Shown in pieces: positions 37,501 to 48,234 of a stretch of 64,000 nt of DNA. A program made the translations under genes and the position numbers. The stretch covers positions 17,044-81,043 of the forward strand of contig NMRB01002207.1 in NCBI GenBank assembly GCA_002633025.1. The letters run 5' to 3'. The stretch's first letter is position 1; each line of letters starts with the position of its first letter. Source of the stretch: Notospermus geniculatus. Taxonomy: Eukaryota > Nemertea > Pilidiophora > Heteronemertea > Lineidae. The notes beneath the pieces were generated by a model. The model searched no databases, was not told the DNA's origin, and saw only the letters and a list, made by a program, of their open reading frames with translations.

Positions 37501-40500
37501 GTACACGCTGCTTTAGTAGAATGCCGTGTACTCTGGCAACATTTTCACAACATACTTGAGCAACACGATCGCTTGACCCTGTATCCACATGCTAACGATT
37601 TATAACACTTTAACAACATGTCATTTCCCTGTCCAATATGGTACCGGTACGTGTTGTAACTATGAATACAGTGTATATGTTTAAAAAATGTTGCTGAAAT
37701 GTTACCAGTTATACAGACCTAAGTGCATTTTTCAGTGGTTTTTGTCTCTGTGCATCGGAAGCAGCGATGGGTTGGTCTGGCATGTTAAAAAATTGATTCA
37801 TTACCATATTAATCTAATATATTCATTCGGTTAGCAGAGTAATGACCATTTTTTTCATAAGTATACGTATCCAACGGCAAATGTCATGTCTAGCCCACTG
37901 TTTGTCCAAAACAGATGTTCAATGTTTGCACTGCATTTAAGATTTCCGTTCGTATCGGCAGAAAATGCACTGCATCAGTATCCGTACGTGAAAAAAATCA
38001 TGTGTCATTTTATATCAGAGTGAAAAATATTCCGGCTCAGCAAACTGGAAGGTACATTATATTTTGATTCAAGTTGAAAACAAACACTCTTCATCAGGAC
38101 GGACAAGTTTTAAAACGAGTGGAGGATCAATATTATTCCGTGCACGGTTTAGTTTAGTTTACATGTACATGTACATTTCTTTCATACGATGCGAGCGGTG
38201 ACCGTTTCCTGTGGCGGCACATGTGCGGGTAATGTGCATAGGCTGCTACAGTAATTACATAGAAATGAACTACTCATTTTTCATTTTTCACTCCTTATTT
38301 TTCATTCAAAGTCAAGATCAGAAAATGAACGCCTAGGTATGTGAACGAGAAAGCAATGTTCATTCTTCTGGTTTGGATAATTCGCCGGGATAATTCGTGC
38401 CCAATCGCAATGGGAGTGAATGAGCTCCCGTGTTTTTAATATACATGTACTTAAGGCCCGTTTACACATGCAACTTTTCATATGCAACTTCATGCAACTT
38501 GTTGCATAAACCTGATGAGACCAAAAAGTTTCATAAAAGTTGCATGTGTAAACGGACATGCAACTTGTTGCAACTCGATCACGCTGGATGTTGCGTCGAT
38601 TTTTCTATGTGTAAACCGTCCCTGGTAGTTTGCAACAAGTTGCAAGTTGCTGCAACTTGCAACGTGGTGCAACAGTGTAAACCGCCCTTTAGTTGCAAAA
38701 TATTGTCTCTAGAGTCCAAAATGTTTGGTGTTCTATTCAATATTTGAACGAATATCATTTAAAATCAGTTAGTGCAATAAATACCCTACCACAAAAAGGA
38801 AGTAACGTTAACACTATAAGAGATTTTAGTGTCTGGACGCAAGGGCCCAACGCGCCGCGTAGCGGTCAACAGCGAAGCTACATAAGCCAAAGACTTGTCA
38901 CGGGTCAGTCAATAGAATTGGACTCATAGGAAATATGCACCTAATGTTCAGATGGAATATACCGGAAGGTTGGTTCACGTTTTTAGTGGCTGTGAACGTA
39001 CATGTAGATGGATACATTATGTAGCGATATACCGACAGATTTGCTGGGGACTTGCTCTGTGGTTGTTGTGAAATGCGATTTTTGTAAGATTATTCTGATT
39101 TGTGACGTCATTTTCTATCATCATAAAAATATGTTGAGTAGCTGGGATATACCCCCGGTATCTATAAACATTTATTCAGCAGCCACTATCATGACGTGGC
39201 CGGCTGGCGCATCAGTAGAGCGTCCGGCTATGAATCTTTGGGGCCGGGTTCGAGCCTTGCGATAGGCGATTTTTTTCGCGTGTCTGTTTCTCTGTTTATT
39301 TTTTTGCTGAACACTTTTAGTCGCAGGACGAATATCTCCCCAGCCCTTCCCTTTCCCTACATATCTGCATTTGCTTATAAATACTTATAACCACAGATCC
39401 CTGTCAGCTGTCCTGCATTCAGAGAGACTTTTCACTAAAGTCTCTCTGAATGCAGGGGCAGCTGACGACCATCGACATTCCCCTCCCAGTCACCAAAAAT
39501 ATCAACACCCCAACTAACGTTCAAGACTACTGGTTACAAATTTACATGTATAGGCCTATTATAACGTGTTGGTTGTACATGTACATTGTATAAGTAGAAT
39601 AAATCACACGCTTTGCGTAGGATAGGAGAAAACAGCAGCAGCACCTGCGAGTCGTCATCTGGTTTACAAGTGGATATTATTTGAAGAGCAAATTATCGAT
39701 AAACTTGAATGAAAACAAGGATGGGACAGTATTTGTTCAAGCGCGGGGAGTCTATGAACTACATTGATATACAGTCATGTACACCTGGGCCTACATTGTA
39801 GAATACTCTAAACTCCCACTCTCCTGTCCCATTTCTGAACTCGGAAAAGATGACCAAATCCTAAGTTGAAGATATCGCACGTATTCTTTGCCAGGCTCGG
39901 GAGTGGGACAAGCAGTTAAGTGGACAGGACATTAGGCCTACTGTTTTTAACCATACCCCACCATATCATCTTCAACTTAGGATTTAGTCATTTTTTCCCA
40001 GTTCAGGAATGGGACAGGTAAGTGGGAGTTTAGAGTAGATTTACAGTGAAAGATTCAACATAGCCAGTAGGCTACTTTCTATCGTCCGATCAAGGGCCGA
40101 CTCTGCTGAAGTATACCATCGTCCTCTACACCAATGATAAATCGTTTGCCGATGACAGCTCGCCCCCAAAAACCACGCGGATAGTTTTGAAAGTTGCTGA
40201 AATGTTGCCAAGTGTACACAGACCGTTGTTGTTTTCTATCAAACCCACATTGAACTGAAAACCGTGTTTCAAACTTCATCCAATGTTTTTTTTGTAGACT
40301 ACGCCTACGGTTATCATCATATCGTGGGACCTTATTCACAAAGCACCGTCCCGTAACTTTAAGGCTCCAGTTCCATAGAGTTCACGTTTACACTTTTCTC
40401 GCGTGAAGCTGCGTTTAGCTGACACGCGGAATGCGGATTGCGGAACGCGGAAGCGGAAAATGCAATGCATTTTCGCATACAACATATCTTTCCGCCAGGG

Positions 40501-41292
40501 TTTCCGCGTCCCTATACCGCATTCCGCGTGCCAGCTAAACGCAGCCTTACACTTCACGTTTTCCTTTCGTTCCTCGGAGAAAGCATGTCACAGGACAGGT
40601 AATGTGTGTCTCGTTGTGCGCTGAATCGAGGAACGAAAGGAAAACGTGAAGCGTGGCGCGTGAAAAGTGTAAACGTGAACTCTATGGAACTGGAGCCTAA
40701 GGGCACGCAAATGTGTTGACACGCCGATAGTGAATAATAAGTTTTCCCAAATGCACAATAGGTTTACGAACTCTGTTCGAGAGCGCCGTGAATTTATTCA
40801 GAAAGCCTCTGTAAATTTTAAGGGTATGCAAATCCTTTAATAGTGAACAAAAGTTTGTCGCAAATCATGCCGGTGTAGCAGTAAAGACTGTCCCCCTGTA
40901 AAAAGTGTCCACTTCTATTGTTGAATGACGGAATAAGCGACATGGGTATAGAAACCAATCGCCAGAGATTAGATTGTAACAATAGGATCTTTTGTTCCCA
41001 GGACAGTTTTTCCTAGGACATTCTTTCCCTTCACACCTGAGATTTCGTAGCATTGATATAGGGCAAAAAGGGGTTGTATAAGTTGGAAGTCACAATAAAA
41101 AAACTAAAAGGGAAACGTCTTACCTAAAAGTTGTAGGCAATCACCAGGACAGTAATACGTATCAAAGGTCTTGACAAATACCCCAAAACTCTGCATAAAT
41201 CCGGCTACGGGGATGTTGACCAGTGTGGAGAACACGACGACGGCATAGCCCTTCAAGTTCACGTCGGCGAAGAAGTCAAGGCACTTTCCCAT
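31539..41292 (-). CDS. SLC16/monocarboxylate-transporter-like carrier, complete, seven coding exons
   Basis: Coding exons on the minus strand are 41292-41124, 35783-35481, 35264-34948, 34039-33931, 33561-33442, 32044-31898 and 31774-31539. All phases agree, giving 466 residues. The protein has about twelve hydrophobic segments, from GYAVVVFSTLVNIPVAGF in exon 1 to FFTCALIFGLAFFMIVFVY in the last exon. A long acidic cytoplasmic loop (EEMEEEEEPSK) lies between the two six-helix halves, as in MFS carriers. The order and spacing (SFGVF after helix 1; WRYS between helices 5 and 6) fit the SLC16 family, proton-linked or facilitative carriers of monocarboxylates, thyroid hormone or aromatic amino acids at the plasma membrane. 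The usual DGGWGW signature before helix 1 is replaced by DVNLKGY, so substrate is unknown; another MFS group is possible. Intron 1 is 5.3 kb and repeat-filled. Confidence 0.85.
32468..32610. repeat. 44-base tandem repeat, about three copies
   Basis: The unit begins GGCAGCACACAAATTCATGT and continues with CTGTGTGCTCAGGCTCCTAA. A degenerate fourth copy extends to about 32670. It lies in intron 5 of the SLC16-like gene. Confidence 0.85.
33016..33047. repeat. Short perfect hairpin
   Basis: ATGGTCCCTACATT and its complement AATGTAGGGACCAT flank a four-base loop. It is intronic in the SLC16-like gene. Confidence 0.7.
34041..34640. repeat. Minisatellite abutting the exon 4 acceptor of the SLC16-like gene
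   Basis: From 34041 to about 34350 a unit of roughly 24-27 bases (GAAGAATGAAGTGGTACAAG plus TAGAGGT) repeats about a dozen times. From 34390 to 34640 five or six longer, looser copies carry GTAATTTATCTGAAGAATGA, nearly the same as the genuine acceptor/exon-4 junction at 34031-34050. The 179-residue minus frame through this tract is an artefact of the repeat. Confidence 0.85.
35843..36010. repeat. Minisatellite, left arm of a widely spaced inverted pair
   Basis: Units such as GACACTGGAAAAAAAGACAC and GACACTGGTAAAAAAGTCAC repeat eight to ten times. The same unit recurs inverted at 36570-36742. It is in intron 1 of the SLC16-like gene. Confidence 0.85.
36570..36742. repeat. Minisatellite, right arm of the inverted pair
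   Basis: Units such as TTTTTACCAGTGTCTTTTTT are the reverse complement of the array at 35843-36010. The intervening 560 bases include a G-run (about 36478-36492). The 198-residue frame across it is not a gene. Confidence 0.85.
38454..38688. mobile_element. PIF/Harbinger-like MITE with TTA target duplication
   Basis: The left end AGGCCCGTTTACAC is answered by GTGTAAACCGCCCT, and both are flanked by TTA. The interior repeats the palindrome GCAACTTGTTGCA several times. The three-base TTA duplication is the mark of PIF/Harbinger transposition. Confidence 0.75.
39198..39276 (+). repeat. tRNA-derived SINE head or tRNA pseudogene
   Basis: GGCCGGCTGGCGCATCAGTA resembles a tRNA 5' half with an A box, GGGCCGGGTTCGAGCCTTGC holds a B box (GGTTCGAGCC), and a T7 run terminates it. 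The anticodon arm does not pair well, so a functional tRNA is unlikely. It is intronic in the SLC16-like gene. Confidence 0.6.
39403..39466. repeat. Hairpin with about 26-base arms
   Basis: GTCAGCTGTCCTGCATTCAG is answered by CTGAATGCAGGGGCAGCTGA, with AGAGAGACTTT in the stem. It directly follows the region of the tRNA-like repeat. Confidence 0.75.
39803..40036. mobile_element. Foldback MITE
   Basis: TACTCTAAACTCCCACT on the left is answered by AGTGGGAGTTTAGAGTA on the right. Inner arms share CTAAGTTGAAGAT and CCTGTCCCAT. It is about 230 bases. Confidence 0.75.
40326..40808. mobile_element. Nested MITEs: GGGACCTTATTCAC element interrupted by a GGCTCCAG element
   Basis: The outer element starts GGGACCTTATTCACAAAGC and ends near GTGAATTTATTCAGAAAGCC; it matches the complete copy at 48087-48228. 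It is split by a second element (40363-40697) with perfect GGCTCCAGTTCCATAGAG termini and a TAA duplication on both sides, as in PIF/Harbinger. Inside that lie two further hairpins: 40408-40545 (GCTGCGTTTAGCTG arms) and 40551-40653 (CACGTTTTCCTTTCGTTCCT arms). The single strand could fold as a branched, cloverleaf-like structure. Confidence 0.8.
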
Positions 41293-41303
41293 GGTGACGA
41301 CGT

Positions 41304-41545
41304 AACTTTTATGACGTAATCTCTTAGGGTGTGCACTTAAAGATTAAAATTGGTGTCCAAGTGCGAAGTCCAGATGAAACCATTTAGTTCTGAAATCCGA
41401 CTGAAAGAGATAAATCGGAAGATTTAACTTTTATGACGTAATCTCTTAGGGTGTGCACTTACAGGTTAAAATTGGTGTCCAAGTGCGAAGTCCAGATGAA
41501 ACCATTTAGTTCTGAAATCTGACTGAAAGAGATAAATCGGAAGAT
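41304..41545. repeat. 122-base tandem duplication directly upstream of the SLC16-like start codon
   Basis: Two nearly identical copies (41304-41425 and 41426-41545) begin AACTTTTATGACGTAATCTC. On the gene's strand, the distal copy alone carries CCTGTAAGTG, a possible 5'-UTR splice donor that differs by a few bases in the proximal copy. The duplication ends only about 12 bases before the ATG. Confidence 0.8.
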
Positions 41546-42412
41546 ATGCCTCATGAAGTCAAACCTGTAGCTACATGTATAGTGTTGCGTTCTGGTAAAT
41601 AAAACAGCTCTGATAGGAGAAAAAACACATAGAAATTATCTCCAATACATTTGCTCCGACGTAATGTTTTGTCTGCACGCATATCTGTATACCCGCTACT
41701 TGAAACTGCAGTCAATTATACCGAGTTGGTAAAAATCGAAATTGCGAGTCTACGCAACCGTCCCATTAGTGGCACAGGGGATAAAAGTCCGTAAGAACAG
41801 AAATGTTGGTTAATTTCCTCTACGTTAAACCTGTAAAGTGTTTTTTACCGTGCAGCTTGAGCGTGATGATGGAAATGCTTCCGCGTTGTCACGATTCAGG
41901 GTGAAGGTGTTGATTCATCTGTGACTGTCGGCAGTGGACGCACGTACATATGTATAAAACACGTTATTAAATCAACTGGGAATTATCATTGACTGAGAAC
42001 AGGAAAATAACCTGTTTTGTTTTAAAAACTGTTGACTCGAGGTGCTGTTATTATTGTAATGTCAACATGTTATGCCTGCTTGCACGCACCCGTGAATAAA
42101 TTTATTTGTCGATCCTTCTTGGGACGACTAATCCTCGTCGCCGGCAAATAAACACTCTCCCTTTGAATGGAGGTGCGAGGCCAGTTCTATTATGCCCCTG
42201 CCGGGATGTGTTGAAAAGATTTCGGTCTCTTTTGTATACATGGATTTCCACCAGCTCAGGTAGCTCGGGCATTTGCGCGACCCGCCTGCTTCACCAAACC
42301 AATGAACTTGCCAGCTAAACGGGCGGGTCGTGCATTTGCACGACCCGCCCGCTTCACGAGCAGTAAACTGGTATCAGCTGAACGCGCAGGTCGTGTAAAA
42401 TTGATGACAAAG

Positions 42413-42779
42413 NNNNNNNNNNNNNNNNNNNNNNNNNNNNNNNNNNNNNNNNNNNNNNNNNNNNNNNNNNNNNNNNNNNNNNNNNNNNNNNNNNNNNNNN
42501 NNNNNNNNNNNNNNNNNNNNNNNNNNNNNNNNNNNNNNNNNNNNNNNNNNNNNNNNNNNNNNNNNNNNNNNNNNNNNNNNNNNNNNNNNNNNNNNNNNNN
42601 NNNNNNNNNNNNNNNNNNNNNNNNNNNNNNNNNNNNNNNNNNNNNNNNNNNNNNNNNNNNNNNNNNNNNNNNNNNNNNNNNNNNNNNNNNNNNNNNNNNN
42701 NNNNNNNNNNNNNNNNNNNNNNNNNNNNNNNNNNNNNNNNNNNNNNNNNNNNNNNNNNNNNNNNNNNNNNNNNNNNNNN
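42413..42779. other. Assembly gap (run of N)
   Basis: 367 undetermined bases. The left flank repeats a CGGGCGGGTCGTGCATTTGC-like unit (42255-42400), so a tandem repeat probably caused the break. Confidence 0.99.
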
Positions 42780-43086
42780 CAAAGAGGTAACTGTTGTGCA
42801 AACATGGAAACTCCGGTGCGATTATTCGCATTGTAAACAAGCTTTTTCTTTCTCGGTTAAGTCTCTCTACATATATGCTCAACATCTGTATGCTTTTAAA
42901 GGGCTGAAGAATCAGTATAGTGTTGAAAGCAATGACTTTTGTCAAAAATAAATCATTACCATTAGCAAGGTTACGAATATAATATTATTGGCCATGCTAA
43001 AATAAGACAAAAAGGTAATTTGGGAGCATGCTAGCAATGTCCGCAACCTCCGCAAAACGGGCCAGCAATCGCAGACGACATTTGGT

Positions 43087-43426
43087 CAGGGTTCCTGCAA
43101 GGTCTTAAAAAGTCTTAAATTTGGCACATCCATTTTCAAGGCCTTAAAAAGTCTTAAATTTGATAATTTCTGTGGGAAGGTCTTAAATTTCATATCGAGG
43201 CAGTTGTAAAAAATTGGCAGGAGATGTCGGGAAATCGCATCTCCGGGCTTCTTAAAAGTAACCTACCCACTTTCTTGGCCGTGTTGATCCCTGTCATTCT
43301 TCCCTTGCGGAAACCCTTCCAGGGATGTTCGGGGGCTTCATTTAGAAGAAAATAGGTCTTAAATTTTGCCGATACTTGGTCTTAAAAAGTCTTAAATTTG
43401 GTGCTCCACAGGCTGCAGGAACCTTG
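43087..43426. mobile_element. MITE with CAGGGTTCCTGCA termini and TTTGGT duplication
   Basis: The left end CAGGGTTCCTGCA is answered by TGCAGGAACCTTG, and the flanks both read TTTGGT. The interior repeats GTCTTAAAAAGTCTTAAATT near each end. No coding capacity. Confidence 0.75.
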
Positions 43427-43645
43427 TTTGGTGTACATCTACTACAAAATTATTGAGTTCGTTCTGTTTGTTTTGCGCAAGCGTGCAATCAGCTTTTTAG
43501 TGGTGATGTGCCAACGTTCCCTGCTGACTAGGTACAAACCTAAATGGTTTATCAATGAGTGCCGCAGAATAAAGATGAGACCGGGAGTCGACCAGTAAAT
43601 AAAATGTTTATGTAAAATATTGAGGAAACATGAATACGGTCAAAT

Positions 43646-43818
43646 CACCGCGGTGGAAAATAATTTTCACCGTGGTGAAAATTCATTTTCACCGCGGTGA
43701 TAATTAATAATTACCACCGCGGTGAAAATTAATTTCCACGTTTCACCGCGGTGGAAATATTTCCACCGAGGTGGAAATATTCTCACCGCGGTGGTAATAT
43801 TCTCACCGCGGTGGGAAC
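43646..43818. repeat. Array of the palindrome CACCGCGGTG
   Basis: About nine to ten copies of CACCGCGGTG or one-base variants (CACCGTGGTG, CACCGAGGTG) recur every 15-25 bases, separated by AT-rich spacers such as AAAATTAATTT and GAAATATT. Each unit is a perfect inverted repeat with a SacII site. The frames across it are artefacts. Confidence 0.85.
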
Positions 43819-46122
43819 TTCCAAAAATTTTACAAACCCCCAAGAAAAAATTATCGAATTGAAAAAAAATTGCAAATGTAAATATTTTTCATCAATGAGC
43901 TCTATGGGCCACCGTACAAATGTTATATTATAGTGTTGAAGAAAACGATAAGGGTTGCTGAAAGGGAGAGATCTTTCAGTCATCCTGAAAAGTGACTGAA
44001 AGGCAATCGAAAGGTAACAGAAAGATGTAGGCCTAATGATGACTGAATGGTGATTTGAAGTACTCATTTAAGCACTTGTATTTCATGCAGCAGTACTTAA
44101 AGTTTCTTTAAAGTTCATATTGCGTCCCCGCAACAAAATGATGGAAACATTAAGATAGAAGTCCGTACGCGTATACCACACATAGGGACGTAGCTTTTAC
44201 GGAGTTGGGGGGGGGGGGGGAAGTCAGCACTTCCCTTGTACAATGGTCAGAGTCCAAACAATAGAAGGGAACAATGGCAGTGGACGTTGCCAACGCACGA
44301 AAACTGAAAAATTTATCGTTTTCATCGCGTCAAAAACAGCACCTCGCAGCATCTCGCACTGAAACGACCACCCGTACATGTTACCTGAACTAATCATCTT
44401 TTAAACTATCATAACGCAATCCTCTTCAAACTTTTCAAATGCGAAGAATCTCCCTATCATTATCATTATCATGTTCACCTTAAAACGTACATATCTTTAT
44501 TGGAAATTGGTCTTTTTCGATGATTTTTTCACTAAAATACGTACAGCGGAAAGTTTATCAAATTGAGTTGTCGTCGAAATAGCCGGTTATCTAATTCCCA
44601 ACGTGGAGAAAAACGCAAGAATATGATTGGGTCGACGCGATATCAATTATAGATGGCGCTGCACTTTGAGAGTTGTGCGGAATTCATGATTGCCTTCAAG
44701 GAGCTCAGCGTGCTACCGGACAATACGCGGGAAGAAAGGCAAACAATGGGGGCGTGGAATTGTGGTGACAGCGATTAGGGCCGTGCTTGCTCCTTCTCAA
44801 TAATACCTCCATGCATGAACTCACAAATTGCTGACGTTATTATGCACATTTAAGACTGCACTTTCACAACAGCCGACCAGAAACAAAGCACACGGCGTAA
44901 TTACCTCTGGAAACGTTCGCCCAAAACGTCTAGTAAAAAGCTAATCATATGCAAATTAGTATTGTCGTCATAATGGTCCGATTAGCCAATCAGGTCGCGG
45001 AGAATTGCCAGGCGACTGAGAGCAGTCATTCCAAAGATCTATTGTGTTCTAACAGTCGTGATCTGAATACATTAGAACTCTTTCTTCCTTTTTTCAACGT
45101 GTGCTGAAATTTTTTGAAGTACTTTGAGACAGGCATTTTAAGGAACTTTACAAGGCCATGACCCCCCCCCCAAAAACACTTTGGAAATACCGTAAAATTC
45201 AAAATAGGGTCTTTAATGTTTCAGTTGTTCATTTGTTTCCACTCTTACTATCACAGCGGCATGGTGTGGCATGGAAAACGTGACGTATTCATAATTATTT
45301 TCTGGCACTCATTCAATAAGTGCCTGCTGGTATTGATTTGAAAAAGAAGTGACGGAGGAACACTAATTTGAAACAATAACGTACAGTGCCAGAGAATTAT
45401 GAAAAAAATCTCACAAAATAACCTAACATTATCTACCGAATAATTGCTTTTCAAGTCTTCATTAAACTTGCGATCGATAGAAAAGTGTATATATATAAAT
45501 GATAAATTGATCCGCTATATTAACGGTACGGTTAGTCTTTAGCTGTGTAATGTTAAAATCCCGGTCGGCAGGTTCAGGCTCTTTTAGGCAGAAATAAATC
45601 TAAGTGACGGGTAATAACAACGAGAGCAGTGCTCTAGCTGCTTCATATCTTTCACTACAGCCTCAACGTTTTGAGAAGCAGTCGAGTTATAGGAAAGGTT
45701 TGTCAGGTCATTCCTTGGCGATATCGCTGTCTTTCATGCCGTGTACGATCAACGTTTCGAAAAGATTCGTGCGGAGTTCTAGGCATTATGCGTTAGTTTC
45801 CCTGCTTTGGGCTGTGGAACAAGATCTCTGGACGGATTACGTTTTTCTTCCAACGGAAGATAGAACACCAATGACCATGGTTTGGACATCCGACGGGTTT
45901 GTTTTTAAAATCTAATTTTACCGGTAGCAGCAAGTTCCATATTTGTACAAAAAAATTCCCCTATGCGCCTTATGTGCCCGCAATGACGGCGGCAAAAGGG
46001 GTAATATCAACCGGCACACTATGCTTCCGTCTCCCTCACCCAGTGGAAGCACCGGAAACCAATGCCAGTATATAGACTAAGACTGGTGTCCTGTCTTACT
46101 CATACACATCCAGTGGTAGTAA
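43819..46122. other. Non-coding stretch
   Basis: It includes a 13-base G-run near 44208. A 103-residue plus frame (45604-45915) has mixed composition but no recognisable family or neighbouring exons. I see no supportable gene. Confidence 0.4.
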
Positions 46123-46700
46123 CTACACAGAAAAAAAATCGATCTCAGCTTGAGATAAACTGAGTCTCCAGCCTACTATTTTGTCCCTAAAATGACTTTC
46201 CTTTGCTACTCGAACCGAGAATGAGTACCAGTTTTCTAAGGCTGGAGCCCTCTTGCATCGACTGGAGATAACTTCAACTGGAGTCTCATTCTAATGTGGA
46301 GACAAAGTTTACTCATTTTGAGTTTTCTCAGTTCTCCAGTCGATGGCACAGGGCATCAGCTGGAGAAAATTGGAAACAAACCGAGGGAAACCAAAATCTG
46401 TTCATATGAGGAATTCGGTGGTGTGGTGGTTCTGGTGTCCGACTTGCGATTAGAGGATCCTGGGTTCGAAACCCACTGGGTGTGAAACCTTTTCTTTTAT
46501 ATATGGAGACATCACTTGTTTATTTGATTCGAGACAATAGACAATCCGGTGGAAACAGCTAAGAATCATTTTAACCAGTTGGAGACAATGTCATCTCAAG
46601 TGGAGACCCAGCTATGTCTATTCGAGTTGCAAAAGGAACTCATTTTAGGGACATGAGTTGGAGATTCATCGAGATGAGATCGTTTTTTCTTTCTGTGTAG
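46123..46700. mobile_element. Foldback element enclosing a tRNA-derived segment
   Basis: The ends are CTACACAGAAAAAAAATCGA and, at the right, ATCGTTTTTTCTTTCTGTGT followed by AG. Blocks such as TTTTAGGGAC/GTCCCTAAAA recur inverted. At about 46413-46487 lies GGTGGTGTGGTGGTTCTGGT, then GACTTGCGATTAGAGGATCC and GGGTTCGAAACCCAC, matching tRNA A- and B-box order. A SINE may have been captured by, or inserted into, the foldback. Confidence 0.65.
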
Positions 46701-46734
46701 ACTAGATGATACTACATCGAAATCTTACCTGACA

Positions 46735-47165
46735 AAAATGGCCACCATCCTTTTCCTCACTTGAGAAGTTCAACGCGCTGTAGCAGGCGCGGATCCAGGG
46801 GGGGGGGGGCACACCCGGCCCGTGCCCCCTCTATTTTGTGGAAAATCTTTAAAATTGACTGGGAAATTTCGAAGCTTGACCGGGGTTTTCCACGATGTGC
46901 GCGCTATCTGTGCCCCCTCTTCCCCATGATTCTGGATCCGCACCTGTGTAGCACATGAAGCGTCAACAACCCTTCATCAAGTAAGGTGCCATGCTTCAAT
47001 CAATTCTTTGATGTGACCATCAACAGCATCATATTTGACGACCTAGGACATTCAAATAAGTAGATTCGAGCAGTTATGATTGGTGTCTACACTCGCGATC
47101 CTAGACAAACCTCGCAAGCAGGAATTAGCGCTGTATGTACAGTGTACATCGATCGTGTGTATACA
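46735..47165 (+). repeat. Dispersed repeat, second-half copy, with nested MITE
   Basis: ATGGCCACCATCCTTTTCCT and CACTTGAGAAGTTCAACGCG match 17735-17775, and GTGTCTACACTCGCGA through ACATCGATCGTGTG match 17957-18020. The copy is interrupted by the MITE at 46784-46946. Confidence 0.65.
46784..46946. mobile_element. MITE with CAGGCGCGGATCC termini, copy 2, with TGTAG duplication
   Basis: It starts CAGGCGCGGATCCAGG plus a G-run and ends GGATCCGCACCTG. The flanks repeat TGTAG. It lies inside a dispersed repeat whose uninterrupted version is at 17735-18030, giving a clean insertion history. Confidence 0.8.
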
Positions 47166-47290
47166 GCAGGAACGAGGTCGCCATAATGAGATGCACTACG
47201 ACGTCGACGGCGTCACGAAACCAATTTTATACTGAAGCGTATCGCTTTAGAATCGGGTATACATTGATTAAGCTTGACCTCATAGGTGAA

Positions 47291-47730
47291 CGCCGCACAT
47301 ATGGAAAATGGCATCGCCAAGGCGCTCGCCCGCAACTTGGCGACGCCTGAGTCCCCTCGTGTGCAGGTGATTTTCCAACGGATTTTGGCCGTTCATACCC
47401 GAAAGCCGAATTTCTCTTATGTTTAAAAATTTTCGACGGGCCCGCCAGTTTCACCTCGTATTCGCTGAACGAATGCCAGTTGCCTTTCGTCTTTTGCTAC
47501 TGAAGCAGCGTGATGCGGCAGAAGTCATGATTATGATGATTGCTAATGCCATGGGCGCAGCCATTTTGCAATGTCATCTCCGCGCCTGCCCAGTAGCGAA
47601 AAGAGGAAAGGCAACTGCCGTTCGGCAATCGGGCAGGAACGGCAGACGAGGGAAAACGTCCGCACACGAAGCAGCCAAGTGGCGGGCTCGTCCTTTGGCG
47701 ATGCCATTTTTTTCCTCCGCGTGCGGCGGG
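47291..47730. mobile_element. Imperfect foldback element
   Basis: AAAATGGCATCGCCAAGGCG with GCTCGCCCGC on the left is answered on the right by GCGGGCTCGTCCTTTGGCGA and TGCCATTTTT. Overlapping frames on both strands (for example 47497-47919) are by-products of the inverted arms. Confidence 0.6.
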
Positions 47731-48086
47731 CTTTAGCAGCCATAAATGGTTCGCCGGTGTTAGACAGGTTTGAAAGAATTCAGGCACGGTTCTCTTCGAG
47801 GTGGATGAAAGTGGGGCTGGCATGCAATATGGATATACAATGAACAAAAAACACGACCCATGCAGCCTGGCCCGAGGCAGAAGGTGCTCCTGGTTCCAAT
47901 GGCCTGCTCCAGATGGCATTGTGAATATCAGTCAGCGCCACCGTCGATGGCCAGAGGATCCAGGCTTACTAATCTCATAACAAGAGGTCCATGGGCCTGG
48001 CGCTCAGCTGACAGTTGACTTGAGGTACATAGGTATAGTTGTAGGTAATGAAGCATGCTAAAGGGGAGGTGGAATTGTTGGTGAGC

Positions 48087-48228
48087 AGGGACCTTATTCA
48101 CGAAGCTCTCGTAACTTACGGGAGTGCGTAAACTATTGTCCATTTGTGGATAACCTATTGTTCACTATCAGCCTGACAAAGGATTTGCGTGTCCTTTAAG
48201 TTACGGGAGCTTTGTGAATAAGGTCCCT
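48087..48228. mobile_element. Complete GGGACCTTATTCAC foldback MITE
   Basis: AGGGACCTTATTCACGAAGC is answered by GCTTTGTGAATAAGGTCCCT, and the inner arms share CTCCCGTAACTTA and AACAATAGGTT-type blocks. It is the intact reference for the interrupted copy at 40326-40808. Confidence 0.85.
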
Positions 48229-48234
48229 GGTCTT

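Noticed and set aside
39198-39276. Functional tRNA gene
   Set aside because: A and B boxes are present, but the anticodon arm and acceptor stem do not pair convincingly, so a tRNA-derived repeat is more likely.
42256-42945. Frames of 142-229 residues around the second gap
   Set aside because: Most residues come from the N run at 42413-42779; the flanks are a GC-rich tandem repeat.
43646-43818. CRISPR-like array
   Set aside because: Repeats are ten bases with variable AT-rich linkers in a eukaryotic context; there is no repeat-spacer regularity and no cas gene.
47497-47919. 140-residue minus frame and overlapping plus frames
   Set aside because: They arise from the inverted arms of a foldback element, which keep several frames open on both strands.
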